Below the pieces are notes generated by a model. It ran no database searches. It was not told the origin of the DNA and worked only from the letters and a program-made list of their open reading frames with translations. 64,000 nucleotides of DNA. Origin: Nocardioides panacisoli (lineage in GTDB: Bacteria; Actinomycetota; Actinomycetes; Propionibacteriales; Nocardioidaceae). Position 1 is the first letter of the stretch. Each line of letters starts with the position of its first letter. Below, piece by piece: positions 16,721 through 24,710 of this stretch. Both the position numbers and the translations under genes were made by a program. The stretch is from NCBI RefSeq assembly GCF_019448235.1, contig NZ_CP080409.1, positions 868,001 through 932,000 on the forward strand, given 5' to 3'.

Positions 16721-17879
16721 GGCCTACATCGTCGACGCCGTCCGTACGCCGGTCGGCAAGCGGCGGGGAGCGCTCGCCGAGGTGCACTCGGCCGACCTCG
16801 CGGCCCACTCACTGGCCGCGCTGGTGGACCGCACCGGCGTCGACCCGGGCGCCGTGGACGACGTGATCCTCGGCTGCTGCGACACCATCGGCTCCCAGGC
16901 CGGCGACGTCGCGCGGACCGCGTGGCTGGTCGCCGGACTGCCCGACCACGTGCCCGGGGTGACGATCGACCGGCAGTGCGGCTCCTCGCAGCAGGCGGTG
17001 CACTTCGCCGCGCAGGGGGTGCTGTCGGGCACCCAGGACCTGGTGGTCGCCGGGGGAGTGCAGAACATGAGCGCGATCCCGATCTCGGCCGCGATGCTGG
17101 TGGGGCAGCAGTACGGCTTCAGCACCCCCTTCGCCGAGTCGCCCGGCTGGGTCGCGCGCTACGGCGACGTCGAGGTGAGCCAGTTCAACTCCGCGGAGAT
17201 GATCGCGGAGAAGTGGGACATCGACCGGGTGGCGATGGAGGAGTACGCACTCGCGTCCCACGAGCGGGCGCGCGCGGCGATTGCCGAGGGTCGCTTCGGC
17301 CGGGAGATCGTGCCGGTGGCCCTGCCCGACGGGACCACCTTCGACACCGACCAGTGCCCCCGCGAGACCTCGCTGGCGAAGATGGCCGACCTCGAGCCCC
17401 TGGCGCCGGGAGGTCGGATCACCGCTGGCGTCGCGTCCCAGATCTGCGACGCCTCCTCGGCCCTGCTGATCGCCTCCGAGCAGGCGGTCGCCGACCACGA
17501 CCTCACGCCCCGTGCGCGGATCCACCACCTGTCGGTGCGCGGCGACGACCCGGTGTGGATGCTCACCGGCCCCATCGCCGCGACCCGGCACGCCCTCGAG
17601 CGCACGGGGCTCATCGTCGACGACATCGACCTGTTCGAGTGCAACGAGGCGTTCGCGTCCGTCGTACTCGCCTGGATGGCGGAGACGGGCGTGCCCCACG
17701 AGAAGGTCAACGTCAATGGCGGTGGCATCGCGCTCGGCCACCCGATCGGCGCGACCGGCACCCGCCTGATGGCCACGCTGCTGAACGAGCTCGAGCGCAC
17801 CGGCGGCCGCTACGGCCTGCAGACGATGTGCGAGGGCGGCGGCCAGGCCAACGTCACGATCATCGAACGACTCGGCTGA
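16713..17879 (+). CDS. fadA6: thiolase FadA6
   Basis: This is a thiolase of 388 aa with all catalytic parts: nucleophile Cys89 (IDRQCGSSQQAVHF), NEAF, the His in GGGIALGHPIGATG, and the second Cys in MCEGGGQAN. In the KstR2 regulon FadA6 performs CoA-dependent thiolysis during C/D-ring degradation. It ends the fadE30-ipdF-kstR2-fadA6 operon and is followed by two strong stem-loops. Confidence 0.9.
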   Translation: MPEAYIVDAVRTPVGKRRGALAEVHSADLAAHSLAALVDRTGVDPGAVDDVILGCCDTIGSQAGDVARTAWLVAGLPDHVPGVTIDRQCGSSQQAVHFAAQGVLSGTQDLVVAGGVQNMSAIPISAAMLVGQQYGFSTPFAESPGWVARYGDVEVSQFNSAEMIAEKWDIDRVAMEEYALASHERARAAIAEGRFGREIVPVALPDGTTFDTDQCPRETSLAKMADLEPLAPGGRITAGVASQICDASSALLIASEQAVADHDLTPRARIHHLSVRGDDPVWMLTGPIAATRHALERTGLIVDDIDLFECNEAFASVVLAWMAETGVPHEKVNVNGGGIALGHPIGATGTRLMATLLNELERTGGRYGLQTMCEGGGQANVTIIERLG

Positions 17880-17912
17880 GCGAGCACGCGCCGAGGGTTG
17901 TCCTGCGTTCGT

Positions 17913-17974
17913 TTACCTTGTCGGGCACTGCAGTGCCCGACAAGGTAAGCGATCCCCGGCCGACCGGGGATCGC
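17913..17974. terminator. two adjacent stem-loops after fadA6
   Basis: Positions 17913-17948 form a perfect 36-bp palindrome (half-site TTACCTTGTCGGGCACTG). Positions 17949-17974 form an 11-bp stem (GCGATCCCCGG) with loop CCGA. There is no long T run, as is common in high-GC actinobacteria. Lying between convergent genes, they probably act as a bidirectional terminator. Confidence 0.8.
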
Positions 17975-17982
17975 TCCCCGCG

Positions 17983-18336
17983 TCAGCGCAGGAAGACCCA
18001 CCACCAACCGGCCAGGCCCGGCAGCAGCCCGAGGGTGAGCCAGGGCGAGAGGACGGGGCGGCGCAGGATGGCGAGGGCGGCGGCGACGCCGAGCACCATC
18101 GAGGCGGTGCCGAGCGCGATCAGCACCACCTGGGCGTCGAGGCGGTCCTCGGCGACGTGGTCGGCGGCGAGGACCAGCCCGAAGGAGAGGTGCAGGATCG
18201 TGGTGAGGACGAGCACCGAGATCACGATGCGCTGCACGCGGTGCAGCCGCGCGAGGTCCGCGGGGTCGGGCGCCTCGGGCGGTGCCGAGGGGTCCATCAG
18301 GTGCTTGCGTCGCGGCGCCGGACCGGTGTCGTTCAC
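17983..18336 (-). CDS. small membrane protein, three predicted TM helices
   Basis: I do not recognise a family for this 117-aa protein. After a charged N-terminus (APPEAPDPADLARLHRVQR) there are three hydrophobic stretches: IVISVLVLTTILHLSFGLVL, VVLIALGTASMVLGVAAALA and LTLGLLPGLAGWWWVFL. I chose GTG 18336 because TACGCT (18343-18348, leftward) lies 6 nt upstream; ATG 18297 would give 104 aa. With the divergent GNAT gene it interrupts the HIP gene set; no link to sterols can be seen. Confidence 0.6.
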   Translation of the reverse strand: MNDTGPAPRRKHLMDPSAPPEAPDPADLARLHRVQRIVISVLVLTTILHLSFGLVLAADHVAEDRLDAQVVLIALGTASMVLGVAAALAILRRPVLSPWLTLGLLPGLAGWWWVFLR

Positions 18337-18396
18337 GGACTCAGCGTAGGGCGAAAACCAGTGGCCGATCCCGCCGGGGCGCGGCAGGCTGTCGCC

Positions 18397-19383
18397 ATGG
18401 AGATCGTCGCGTTCGATCCCGACGACGCCGGGGCCACCGCGGCGTACGCCGAGGTGTTCAATGCCGCCAACCTGGCCACCGCGCCGTGGCGCGACCCGGA
18501 GACGCCGGAGTCGATCGCCGGCTACCTGCGCTACTCGTGGGACCTCGAGCCGGGCACGCCCTACCTGGGGCGGGTGGACGGACAGGTCGTGGCCGTCGGC
18601 ACGATCGAGACCACCGAACGGGACAACCAGCACTTCGCGTGGTTCGACCTCTCGGTCCGCCCCGACCACCAGCGACGCGGGCACGGCAGCGCCCTGCTGG
18701 CCCACCTCGAGGCCGAGGCGACCCGGCGTGGCCGCACGATGGGCGGGTTTGCCGCCGACGAGCACCCGGCGCTCGACGGCTTCGCCGCCCACCACGGCTA
18801 CGAGCGTGCCTACGTCGAGGTCGAGCGACGCCAGTACCTCGCCGAGGTCGACTGGCCCGCCGTCGACGCGGCGTACGACGCCGCGCTGCCGCACGCAGCG
18901 GACTACGCCTTCGAGCGGCACAGGTTCCCCACGCCTGCCGAGGACCTGGCCGAGCTCGCGGAGGTGACGGCGGTGATCAACGATGCGCCGACCGATGACC
19001 TGGCGATCGAGGACGAGGTCTACACCGCTGACCGGGTGCGGGACTACGAGGCGGCGCAGCTCGGGCGCGGCCACCGGATGTACCGCGTCGTGGCCCGCCA
19101 TCGTGGCTCCGGCGCACTCGCCGGCCACACGGTCGTGGGTGCGGAGGGCGCTCGCCCCGGGGTGGGTGGCCAGCACGACACGGCAGTCTCCCCGGACCAT
19201 CGTGGCCACCGTCTCGGGCTGCTGCTCAAGGTCGAGATGCTGCGGTGGCTGCGCGAGGTGGAGCCGGAGCTGGACCACATCGACACCGGCAACGCCGGCA
19301 GCAACGCCCACATGATCGCCATCAACGAGCTGCTCGGCTACCGCGTGATGGCCCGGGTACCGGGCTACCAGCGGACCCTGTGA
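18397..19383 (+). CDS. tandem GNAT-domain acetyltransferase
   Basis: This protein of 328 aa has two GNAT folds. The first has the acetyl-CoA loop in VRPDHQRRGHGSALLAHLEAEA (around residues 87-108), and the second has VSPDHRGHRLGLLLKVEML near residue 265. Such double-GNAT proteins occur widely in actinobacteria (mycothiol synthase is one example, but this sequence does not carry enough recognisable hallmarks to call MshD). The substrate is unknown. It starts at ATG 18397, divergent from the small membrane protein and convergent with ipdC. Confidence 0.75.
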   Translation: MEIVAFDPDDAGATAAYAEVFNAANLATAPWRDPETPESIAGYLRYSWDLEPGTPYLGRVDGQVVAVGTIETTERDNQHFAWFDLSVRPDHQRRGHGSALLAHLEAEATRRGRTMGGFAADEHPALDGFAAHHGYERAYVEVERRQYLAEVDWPAVDAAYDAALPHAADYAFERHRFPTPAEDLAELAEVTAVINDAPTDDLAIEDEVYTADRVRDYEAAQLGRGHRMYRVVARHRGSGALAGHTVVGAEGARPGVGGQHDTAVSPDHRGHRLGLLLKVEMLRWLREVEPELDHIDTGNAGSNAHMIAINELLGYRVMARVPGYQRTL

Positions 19384-19395
19384 GGCTCAGCTTGC

Positions 19396-20475
19396 TCAGT
19401 CCGTCGCGTCGAGCGTGTACGCCGCCGCACGGCCGAGCTCGTCGGCGGCCCGCGTGACGATGCGGTCGAGGAGCTCCTCGCAGCTGGGCAGGTCGTCGAT
19501 CATCCCGACGACCTGGCCGCTGGCGAGGACGCCTGCGTCGGTGTCGCCCTCGACCAGGCCCGCCTTGAGCATCGTCGGCGTGTTCGCGGCGAGCGCCATC
19601 TGGCCCAGGGAACGTCCCTGTTCGCGGCGCATCGCCCGGCCGTCCCTGGCCAACTGCCACCACGACAGGCCCGAGTCCCGTTTGAACTCCCGGGTGCGGC
19701 GCACGGTCGGTCCGAGGCGCTTGACCGCGCTGGTCTCCTCCAGCCCCTCGACGAAGGGGGTGCGCAGCATGCGGTGCGGCATCCCGTCGGCCTTCGCGGT
19801 CACGACCGTGTCGGTCAGCCCGTGGTCGAGGTAGAGCTGCTTGACGGCGTCGGGCACTGCGCTGTCGCGGGTGAGCAGGAAGCGCGTGCCCATGCCGACG
19901 CCGGCGGCTCCGTAGGACAGGGCGGCGGCGAGCCCGCGACCGTCGAAGAACCCGCCGGCGGCGACCACGGGGATGTCGACCGCGTCGAGGACGGAGGGCA
20001 ACAGCAGCGTCGTGGGCACCGGTCCGGTGTGGCCGCCGCCCTCTCCGCCCTGCACCATCACCGCGTCCGCACCCCACGAGGCGACCTTCCGGGCGTGCTT
20101 GGCGGCCCCGATCGAGGGCATCACGACGACGTCGTGCTCCTTGAGCCGCGCGATGAGCTCCGGTCGGGGGGCCAGGGCGAAGGACGCCACCTTCACGCCG
20201 TGCTCGATCAGCAGGCGGCAGCGGTCGGCCGCGTCACCGGCGTCGGCCCGCAGGTTGACGCCGAACGGCTGGTCGGTGCGCTCCTTCACCTCCACGATGG
20301 CCTTCTCGAGGTCGTCGAGGGTCATCGTCGCCGACGCCAGGATCCCGAGCCCGCCGGCGTTGGCCGTGCCCGACACGAGGCGGGGACCCGACACCCACCC
20401 CATGCCGGTCTGCACCACGGGGTGGCGGACGCCGGTGAGCTCGGTCAGCGGGGTGCGCAGGCGCTGCTCGATCAT
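19396..20475 (-). CDS. ipdC: IpdC-like FMN oxidoreductase (nitronate monooxygenase family)
   Basis: This is a TIM-barrel flavoprotein of 359 aa; it begins MIEQRLRTPLTELTGVRHPVVQTGMGW and has the flavin-binding VMVQGGEGGGHTGPV near residue 140. Family members are often named nitronate monooxygenase, but in the mycobacterial HIP cluster the gene after ipdB (Rv3553, IpdC) acts on a hydroxyacyl-CoA intermediate of ring C/D breakdown. Synteny echA20-ipdA-ipdB-ipdC is exact here. ATG 20475 overlaps the ipdB stop by ATGA. Naming it IpdC is inference from context plus family. Confidence 0.83.
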   Translation of the reverse strand: MIEQRLRTPLTELTGVRHPVVQTGMGWVSGPRLVSGTANAGGLGILASATMTLDDLEKAIVEVKERTDQPFGVNLRADAGDAADRCRLLIEHGVKVASFALAPRPELIARLKEHDVVVMPSIGAAKHARKVASWGADAVMVQGGEGGGHTGPVPTTLLLPSVLDAVDIPVVAAGGFFDGRGLAAALSYGAAGVGMGTRFLLTRDSAVPDAVKQLYLDHGLTDTVVTAKADGMPHRMLRTPFVEGLEETSAVKRLGPTVRRTREFKRDSGLSWWQLARDGRAMRREQGRSLGQMALAANTPTMLKAGLVEGDTDAGVLASGQVVGMIDDLPSCEELLDRIVTRAADELGRAAAYTLDATD

Positions 20476-21245
20476 GCCGGCTCCCCGTCGGGCTCGGGCA
20501 CCTCGTTGAAGCGCAGTCCCTTCGGGTCGAGCACCTCACGGATGAGGACGAGCTCCTCGGTGGTGGGTTCGCGGGTGGTGGCGACGTCCGCGGGCACCTC
20601 GAGGGCGAACCCGGTCGCCTCGACCACCTCGTCCGGACCCACGCCCGGGTGGATGCTGAGCAGGCGCACCGTGTCGTCGGGGCCGTGCACGTCGAACACG
20701 GCGAGGTTGGTGACGATCCGGTGGATGTCGTGGTGCTTCGTCGCCGCGGGGCCGGCTTCCCGGGCGCGGCGGGGGCCGACGCCGGAGACGACGTCGACCT
20801 GCTCGACGAAGACCCTGGGGGAGTGCTTGGGCACCCAGTACGACGTGCGGTTGTTGACCGTGTTGCCGGGGGCGCCCCGCGATCCCAGCAGCTGCCGCTT
20901 CGGACGCTCGTGCGGCCCGATGGCGGAGATGTTCTGGTTGCCGTGGCGGTCCACCTGCGTCGCGCCCATCATCACGTGGCGCTTGCCGTGCGCGACGATG
21001 TCGAAGACCTGCCGGAAGGGCACGAATCCCTCGACGACCTCGGCCGTCGAGCCCAGCGGCGGGACGCCGCCGAGGAAGAGGCTCTGTCCGTCGGAGAGCA
21101 CCAGGTCCGGGTTGGAGGTCAACCTCGCGAGTCGCACGCCCAGCATCGGGAGCAACCCCATCGGACTGCCGAAGATCTCGCCGTCCTCGGCGAAGGCGTC
21201 GGCGATGGCCGCCGCACACACGTCTGCTCGCGTCACGTCGCTCAC
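20472..21245 (-). CDS. ipdB: IpdB, beta subunit of COCHEA-CoA ring hydrolase
   Basis: This is a class I CoA-transferase-like subunit of 257 aa. IpdAB hydrolyses the last steroid ring (ring C) of COCHEA-CoA in mycobacteria and rhodococci. Conserved segments include DGEIFGSPMGLLPMLGVRLARL, FDIVAHGKRHVMMGATQVDRHG and NQNISAIG. GTG 21245 overlaps the ipdA stop (GTGA), giving coupled production of the two subunits. Size matches M. tuberculosis IpdB (about 250 aa). Confidence 0.9.
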   Translation of the reverse strand: MSDVTRADVCAAAIADAFAEDGEIFGSPMGLLPMLGVRLARLTSNPDLVLSDGQSLFLGGVPPLGSTAEVVEGFVPFRQVFDIVAHGKRHVMMGATQVDRHGNQNISAIGPHERPKRQLLGSRGAPGNTVNNRTSYWVPKHSPRVFVEQVDVVSGVGPRRAREAGPAATKHHDIHRIVTNLAVFDVHGPDDTVRLLSIHPGVGPDEVVEATGFALEVPADVATTREPTTEELVLIREVLDPKGLRFNEVPEPDGEPA

Positions 21246-22141
21246 TGCTCCTCCTCGAACGCGGTCACCGCGGCCTGGTACGCCGCCTCGTCGCCGGCGA
21301 GGAACCGGTCGTGGAACGCCTGCCAGTCCTCCTCGGTGCCCTTGGCTGCGGCCGCGTAGGCCTTCTGGAAGCGCTCGTCGCGCTCGTGGTCCGGCGTACA
21401 CATGGTGAAGTGGCCGCCGCGGGGGGTCTCGACCACGCCGTCGACGAGCATCCGGTTGAGCAGCAGCCGCTGGACCGGGATCGGGGGCGGTCCCGCGGTG
21501 AGGCCGGCCGTGTCGACGACCTGCTCGACACTGACGTAGGTGCGGTCGGCGGCCATCGCGAAGAGGTCGTCGAAGTACGGGTCGGGGCCGAGGTAGGCGG
21601 CGTTGCCGTGCGGATCGGCTCGGTCGAGGTGCACCAGTGCGACGTCGAGGTCCAGGGCGGGCACCGCGACGAACTCCTCGTGGACTCCCTCGTCGTCGGG
21701 GTAGGGGCTGCTGATCGTGCGCAGGCCGGGGTTGGTGACCAGCACGTCGGAGCCGAGGCCGGCGCGCATCGGCAGGAACGGCAGGCGCTGCGAGGCCGCC
21801 CGCAGGCCGGTGAGGAACATGCCCTCGTCCCACTCCTCGACATCGGGGATGGTGCCCTCCTGCCGGGCGCGGGCGAAGTTCGGCTCGATCGGCACGGTGT
21901 CGAGGGTGACGAAGGCGAAGGTGAGCTTGCCGATCTTGCCCGCCCGCGCCAGGAGTCCCACGTCCGGTCCACCCCAGCTGACGACGTGGAGGTCGGTGAG
22001 GTCGGAGTTGCACAGGGCGCGGACGAGGGCCATCGGCTTGCGCCGTGACCCCCACCCGCCGATACCGACGGTCATGCCCGACTCCAGCGAGCCGACGACT
22101 TCCTCGATCGACATCTGCTTGTCGCGGGGCCTGCTGCTCAC
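21242..22141 (-). CDS. ipdA: IpdA, alpha subunit of COCHEA-CoA ring hydrolase
   Basis: This is a class I CoA-transferase-like subunit of 299 aa. The N-terminal signature MTVGIGGWGSRRKPMALVRAL is characteristic, followed by VSWGGPDVGLLARAGKIGKLT. It lacks transferase function in the known family and acts as a C-C hydrolase with IpdB. GTG 22141 overlaps the echA20 stop (GTGA). Slightly larger than IpdB, as usual. Confidence 0.9.
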   Translation of the reverse strand: MSSRPRDKQMSIEEVVGSLESGMTVGIGGWGSRRKPMALVRALCNSDLTDLHVVSWGGPDVGLLARAGKIGKLTFAFVTLDTVPIEPNFARARQEGTIPDVEEWDEGMFLTGLRAASQRLPFLPMRAGLGSDVLVTNPGLRTISSPYPDDEGVHEEFVAVPALDLDVALVHLDRADPHGNAAYLGPDPYFDDLFAMAADRTYVSVEQVVDTAGLTAGPPPIPVQRLLLNRMLVDGVVETPRGGHFTMCTPDHERDERFQKAYAAAAKGTEEDWQAFHDRFLAGDEAAYQAAVTAFEEEQ

Positions 22142-22983
22142 TGCTCGTCCTCCGTCGCTGGGGTGGGTCCACTCGTCGGCCGCGCCTGCGCACCCGTTGG
22201 TCGAGCCTGCGCACCCGTTGATCGAGCCTGTCGAGATCCCTTCTCGGTGCCGGCGAACCCGTCACGGAGCTGGTCACTGACGCCGGCCAGGTTGAGCTCG
22301 AAGGTGAAGCCCTGCTCGAACCGGTAGGAAGCGTTGACGTCGACGGGGTCGATGCCGTTGAGCGCCTCCTTGGCCGCGCGGATGACACGCGGGTCCTTGG
22401 CGGCGATCTCACCGGCGACGGCGAGCGCGGCATCGTCGAGCCGGTCGCGCGGCACCACCTCCAGCACCGAGCCGAACTGCACCAGGTCGGCAGCCGGGAT
22501 GGTGCGCGCGGTGAAGTAGAGCGTGCGCATGAGGTGCTGCGGCACCAGCCTCGCCATGTGGGTGGCGGCGCCGAGGGCGCCCTGGTTGACCTCGGGGACG
22601 CCGAAGTAGGCGTCGTCGCTGGCGACCACGCAGTCGGCGTTGCCCACCAGGCCGACGCCCCCGCCGAGGCAGTGGCCGGCGACGGCGGCCACGACGGGCA
22701 CCGCGCACTCGTAGACGGCCTTGAACGCGGCGTGGCAGCCGCGGTTGGCGCCGAGGAGGGCGTCGAACCCGCTCGTCTGCTGCATCTGCTTGATGTCGAC
22801 GCCGGCGTTGAAGCCCTTGCCCTCCGCGCGGAGCACCACCACGCGGGTGGCCGGGTCCGCACCGGCCTCGTCAAGCGCCGCCGCGACGTCGTACCACCCC
22901 TGCACGGTCAGGGCGTTGACCGGTGGGGCGTCCATGGTGACGACGCGGATCCCGTCGTCGCGGAGCGTGCTCGTGATGGGCAT
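22138..22983 (-). CDS. echA20: EchA20, ring-D hydrolase (crotonase family), with repeat-derived tail
   Basis: This is a crotonase-fold protein of 281 aa. In M. tuberculosis EchA20 hydrolyses ring D of HIEC-CoA. The core (GKGFNAGVDIKQM oxyanion region; AVAGHCLGGGVGLVG; FGVPEVNQG) is intact and ends near residue 247, the length of the mycobacterial enzyme. The last 30 or so residues (QARSTG, AQARPTG, AQARPTS and an acidic end) come from 21-bp DNA repeats. ATG 22983 is 6 nt after TAGGGT beside the KstR2-type operator. Confidence 0.9.
   Translation of the reverse strand: MPITSTLRDDGIRVVTMDAPPVNALTVQGWYDVAAALDEAGADPATRVVVLRAEGKGFNAGVDIKQMQQTSGFDALLGANRGCHAAFKAVYECAVPVVAAVAGHCLGGGVGLVGNADCVVASDDAYFGVPEVNQGALGAATHMARLVPQHLMRTLYFTARTIPAADLVQFGSVLEVVPRDRLDDAALAVAGEIAAKDPRVIRAAKEALNGIDPVDVNASYRFEQGFTFELNLAGVSDQLRDGFAGTEKGSRQARSTGAQARPTGAQARPTSGPTPATEDEQ
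22181..22235. repeat. 21-bp repeats encoding the EchA20 tail
   Basis: CGCGCCTGCGCACCCGTTGG at 22181 and CGAGCCTGCGCACCCGTTGA at 22202 are tandem 21-bp units. They are followed by CGAGCCTGTCGAG at 22223, which matches the interspersed repeat inside hsaD. The period of seven codons keeps the echA20 frame open. Confidence 0.75.
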
Positions 22984-22994
22984 GCCCGAACCCT

Positions 22995-23012
22995 ACCAAG
23001 CATTTGCTTGGT
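22995..23012. promoter_or_regulatory. KstR2-type operator between echA20 and SDR genes
   Basis: This is the same 18-mer as at 13959, ACCAAGCATTTGCTTGGT, again placed between divergent -10 boxes: TATGCT rightward (23012-23017) and TAGGGT leftward. It puts echA20-ipdABC and the two rightward SDR genes in the same regulon as fadD3/fadE30. Confidence 0.85.
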
Positions 23013-23025
23013 ATGCTCTGGAGCC

Positions 23026-23820
23026 ATGTCCATCGAAGTGGATCTCCACGGCAGGGTCGCGCTGGTCACCGGCGGCACGCGCGGCATCGGGCGTGGCATC
23101 GCCGAGGTGCTGCTCGAGGCGGGCGCCACGGTCGTGGTGTGCTCCCGCTCCGTGGCCGAGCCTCCGGCCGGTGCCACCCATCGCACCTGCGACGTTCGGG
23201 ACCCGGAGTCGGTCGCCGAGCTCGTCGACGGAGTCCTCGCCGACCACGACCGGCTCGACATCGTGGTCAACAACGCCGGCGGTGCGCCCTACGCCCCCGC
23301 AGCGGAGGCCTCGCCGCGGCTCCACGAGAAGGTCGTGGGACTCAACCTGGTCGCCCCGCTGCTGGTCAGCCAGGTCGCGCACCGGGCCATGGCCGAGCGC
23401 GGCGGGGGAGTGATCCTCAACGTCTCCTCCATCGGTGCCACGCGCCCCTCGCCGGGCACGGCGGCGTACGGCGCCGCGAAGGCCGGGCTCGACGCGCTCA
23501 CCACCTCGCTGGCCCAGGAGTGGGGCACCGACGGGGTGCGGGTCAACGCCATCGACGTCGGACTCGTCCGCACCCCCGACACCGCCGACCACTACGGAGG
23601 GGACACCACGGTCGCGGCGATCGAGCGCACGATCCCCCTGGGCCGGATGGCCGACCCGCGCGAGGTCGGTCGGGTCGCGGCGTTCCTGGCCAGCGACCTC
23701 GCCTCCTACGTCACCGGAGCCTGCGTGGCCTGCCACGGCGGGGGAGAGCCGCCGGTCTTCCTGCACATCGTCCAGTCGGGCCCGGCCGGGTCCGCCACCG
23801 AGGAGAAGGAGCACCAGTGA
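23026..23820 (+). CDS. short-chain dehydrogenase (Rv3549c-like)
   Basis: This classical SDR has 264 aa: VALVTGGTRGIGRGIAEVLL (cofactor loop), NNAGGAPYAP, and the Ser...Tyr-x3-Lys triad in NVSSIGATRPSPGTAAYGAAK. Its place opposite echA20 behind a KstR2-type site corresponds to Rv3549c. The exact step in C/D-ring degradation is unknown to me; probably a hydroxyacyl-CoA oxidoreductase. ATG 23026 is 8 nt after TATGCT, leaderless. It overlaps the next gene by GTGA. Confidence 0.82.
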   Translation: MSIEVDLHGRVALVTGGTRGIGRGIAEVLLEAGATVVVCSRSVAEPPAGATHRTCDVRDPESVAELVDGVLADHDRLDIVVNNAGGAPYAPAAEASPRLHEKVVGLNLVAPLLVSQVAHRAMAERGGGVILNVSSIGATRPSPGTAAYGAAKAGLDALTTSLAQEWGTDGVRVNAIDVGLVRTPDTADHYGGDTTVAAIERTIPLGRMADPREVGRVAAFLASDLASYVTGACVACHGGGEPPVFLHIVQSGPAGSATEEKEHQ

Positions 23821-24698
23821 GCAACCTGTTGGAGGGTCGCGTTGCCATCGTCACCGGGGCCGCACGCGGTATCGGCCGCGCCCACGCGCTGGAGCTGGCC
23901 CGTCACGGCGCGAAGGTCGTGGTCAACGACTACGGCGTGACCCTGGCCGGGGAGCACGACGACGACACCGCCGCGCACGAGGTCGTGCGCGAGATCGAGG
24001 CGGCGGGCGGGGAGGCCGTCGTCAACGGCGCGGACGTCGCCGACTTCGACGCCGCGGCGGCGCTGGTGCAGCAGGCGATCGACACCTTCGGTGGCCTCGA
24101 CGTGCTGGTCAACAACGCCGGGTTCGTGCGCGACCGGATGCTGGTCAACACCTCTGAGGAGGAGTGGGACGCGGTCATCCGGGTGCACCTGAAGGGCCAC
24201 TTCGCGACGATGCGCCACGCCGGTGCGTGGTGGCGCGCCGAGGCGAAGGCGGGGCGTCAGCGGGCCGCGCGCGTCATCAACACCTCCTCCGGCGCCGGGC
24301 TGCAGGGCTCGATCGGCCAGGCGACGTACTCGGCTGCGAAGGCCGGCATCGCGGGTCTCACCCTGGTCGCGGCCGCGGAGCTCGGGCGGTACGGCGTCAC
24401 CGTCAACGCGATCGCGCCGGTGGCGCGGACCCGCATGACCGAGGGCGCCTTCGACACCTCCGCCATGCCCGAGCCCGAGGACAACTCGCCGGTCGTGGCC
24501 TGGCTGGCCTCGGAGGGGGCCGGCGACGTGACCGGGCGGGTCATCGAGATCGAGGGCAGCACGATGACGGTGGAGGACGGCTGGCGCCACGGCGCGGCGA
24601 CCACCGCCGAGGGGCGGTGGGACGCCGCCGAGGTCGGCCCGGCGCTGCGCGACCTGCTGGCCGGTGGCACGGCGCCGGAGCCGGTCTACGGCACCTGA
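23817..24698 (+). CDS. short-chain dehydrogenase (Rv3548c-like hydroxyacyl-CoA dehydrogenase)
   Basis: This SDR has 293 aa. VAIVTGAARGIGRAHALELA and VVVNDYGVTLAGEHDDDTAAHEV resemble the dehydrogenase domain of peroxisomal multifunctional enzyme type 2 (17beta-HSD4), which oxidises 3-hydroxyacyl-CoA. The triad is in NTSSGAGLQGSIGQATYSAAK. The C-terminal 60 residues extend past the SDR core. Translation is coupled to the previous SDR through GTGA at 23817. A beta-oxidation role for a ring fragment is inferred. Confidence 0.82.
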   Translation: MSNLLEGRVAIVTGAARGIGRAHALELARHGAKVVVNDYGVTLAGEHDDDTAAHEVVREIEAAGGEAVVNGADVADFDAAAALVQQAIDTFGGLDVLVNNAGFVRDRMLVNTSEEEWDAVIRVHLKGHFATMRHAGAWWRAEAKAGRQRAARVINTSSGAGLQGSIGQATYSAAKAGIAGLTLVAAAELGRYGVTVNAIAPVARTRMTEGAFDTSAMPEPEDNSPVVAWLASEGAGDVTGRVIEIEGSTMTVEDGWRHGAATTAEGRWDAAEVGPALRDLLAGGTAPEPVYGT

Positions 24699-24710
24699 GC
24701 CCCGCTCTGG

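Noticed and set aside
18397..19383. Naming the double-GNAT protein mycothiol synthase (MshD)
   Set aside because: The two-domain layout fits, but I could not see enough MshD-specific sequence, and the position gives no support.
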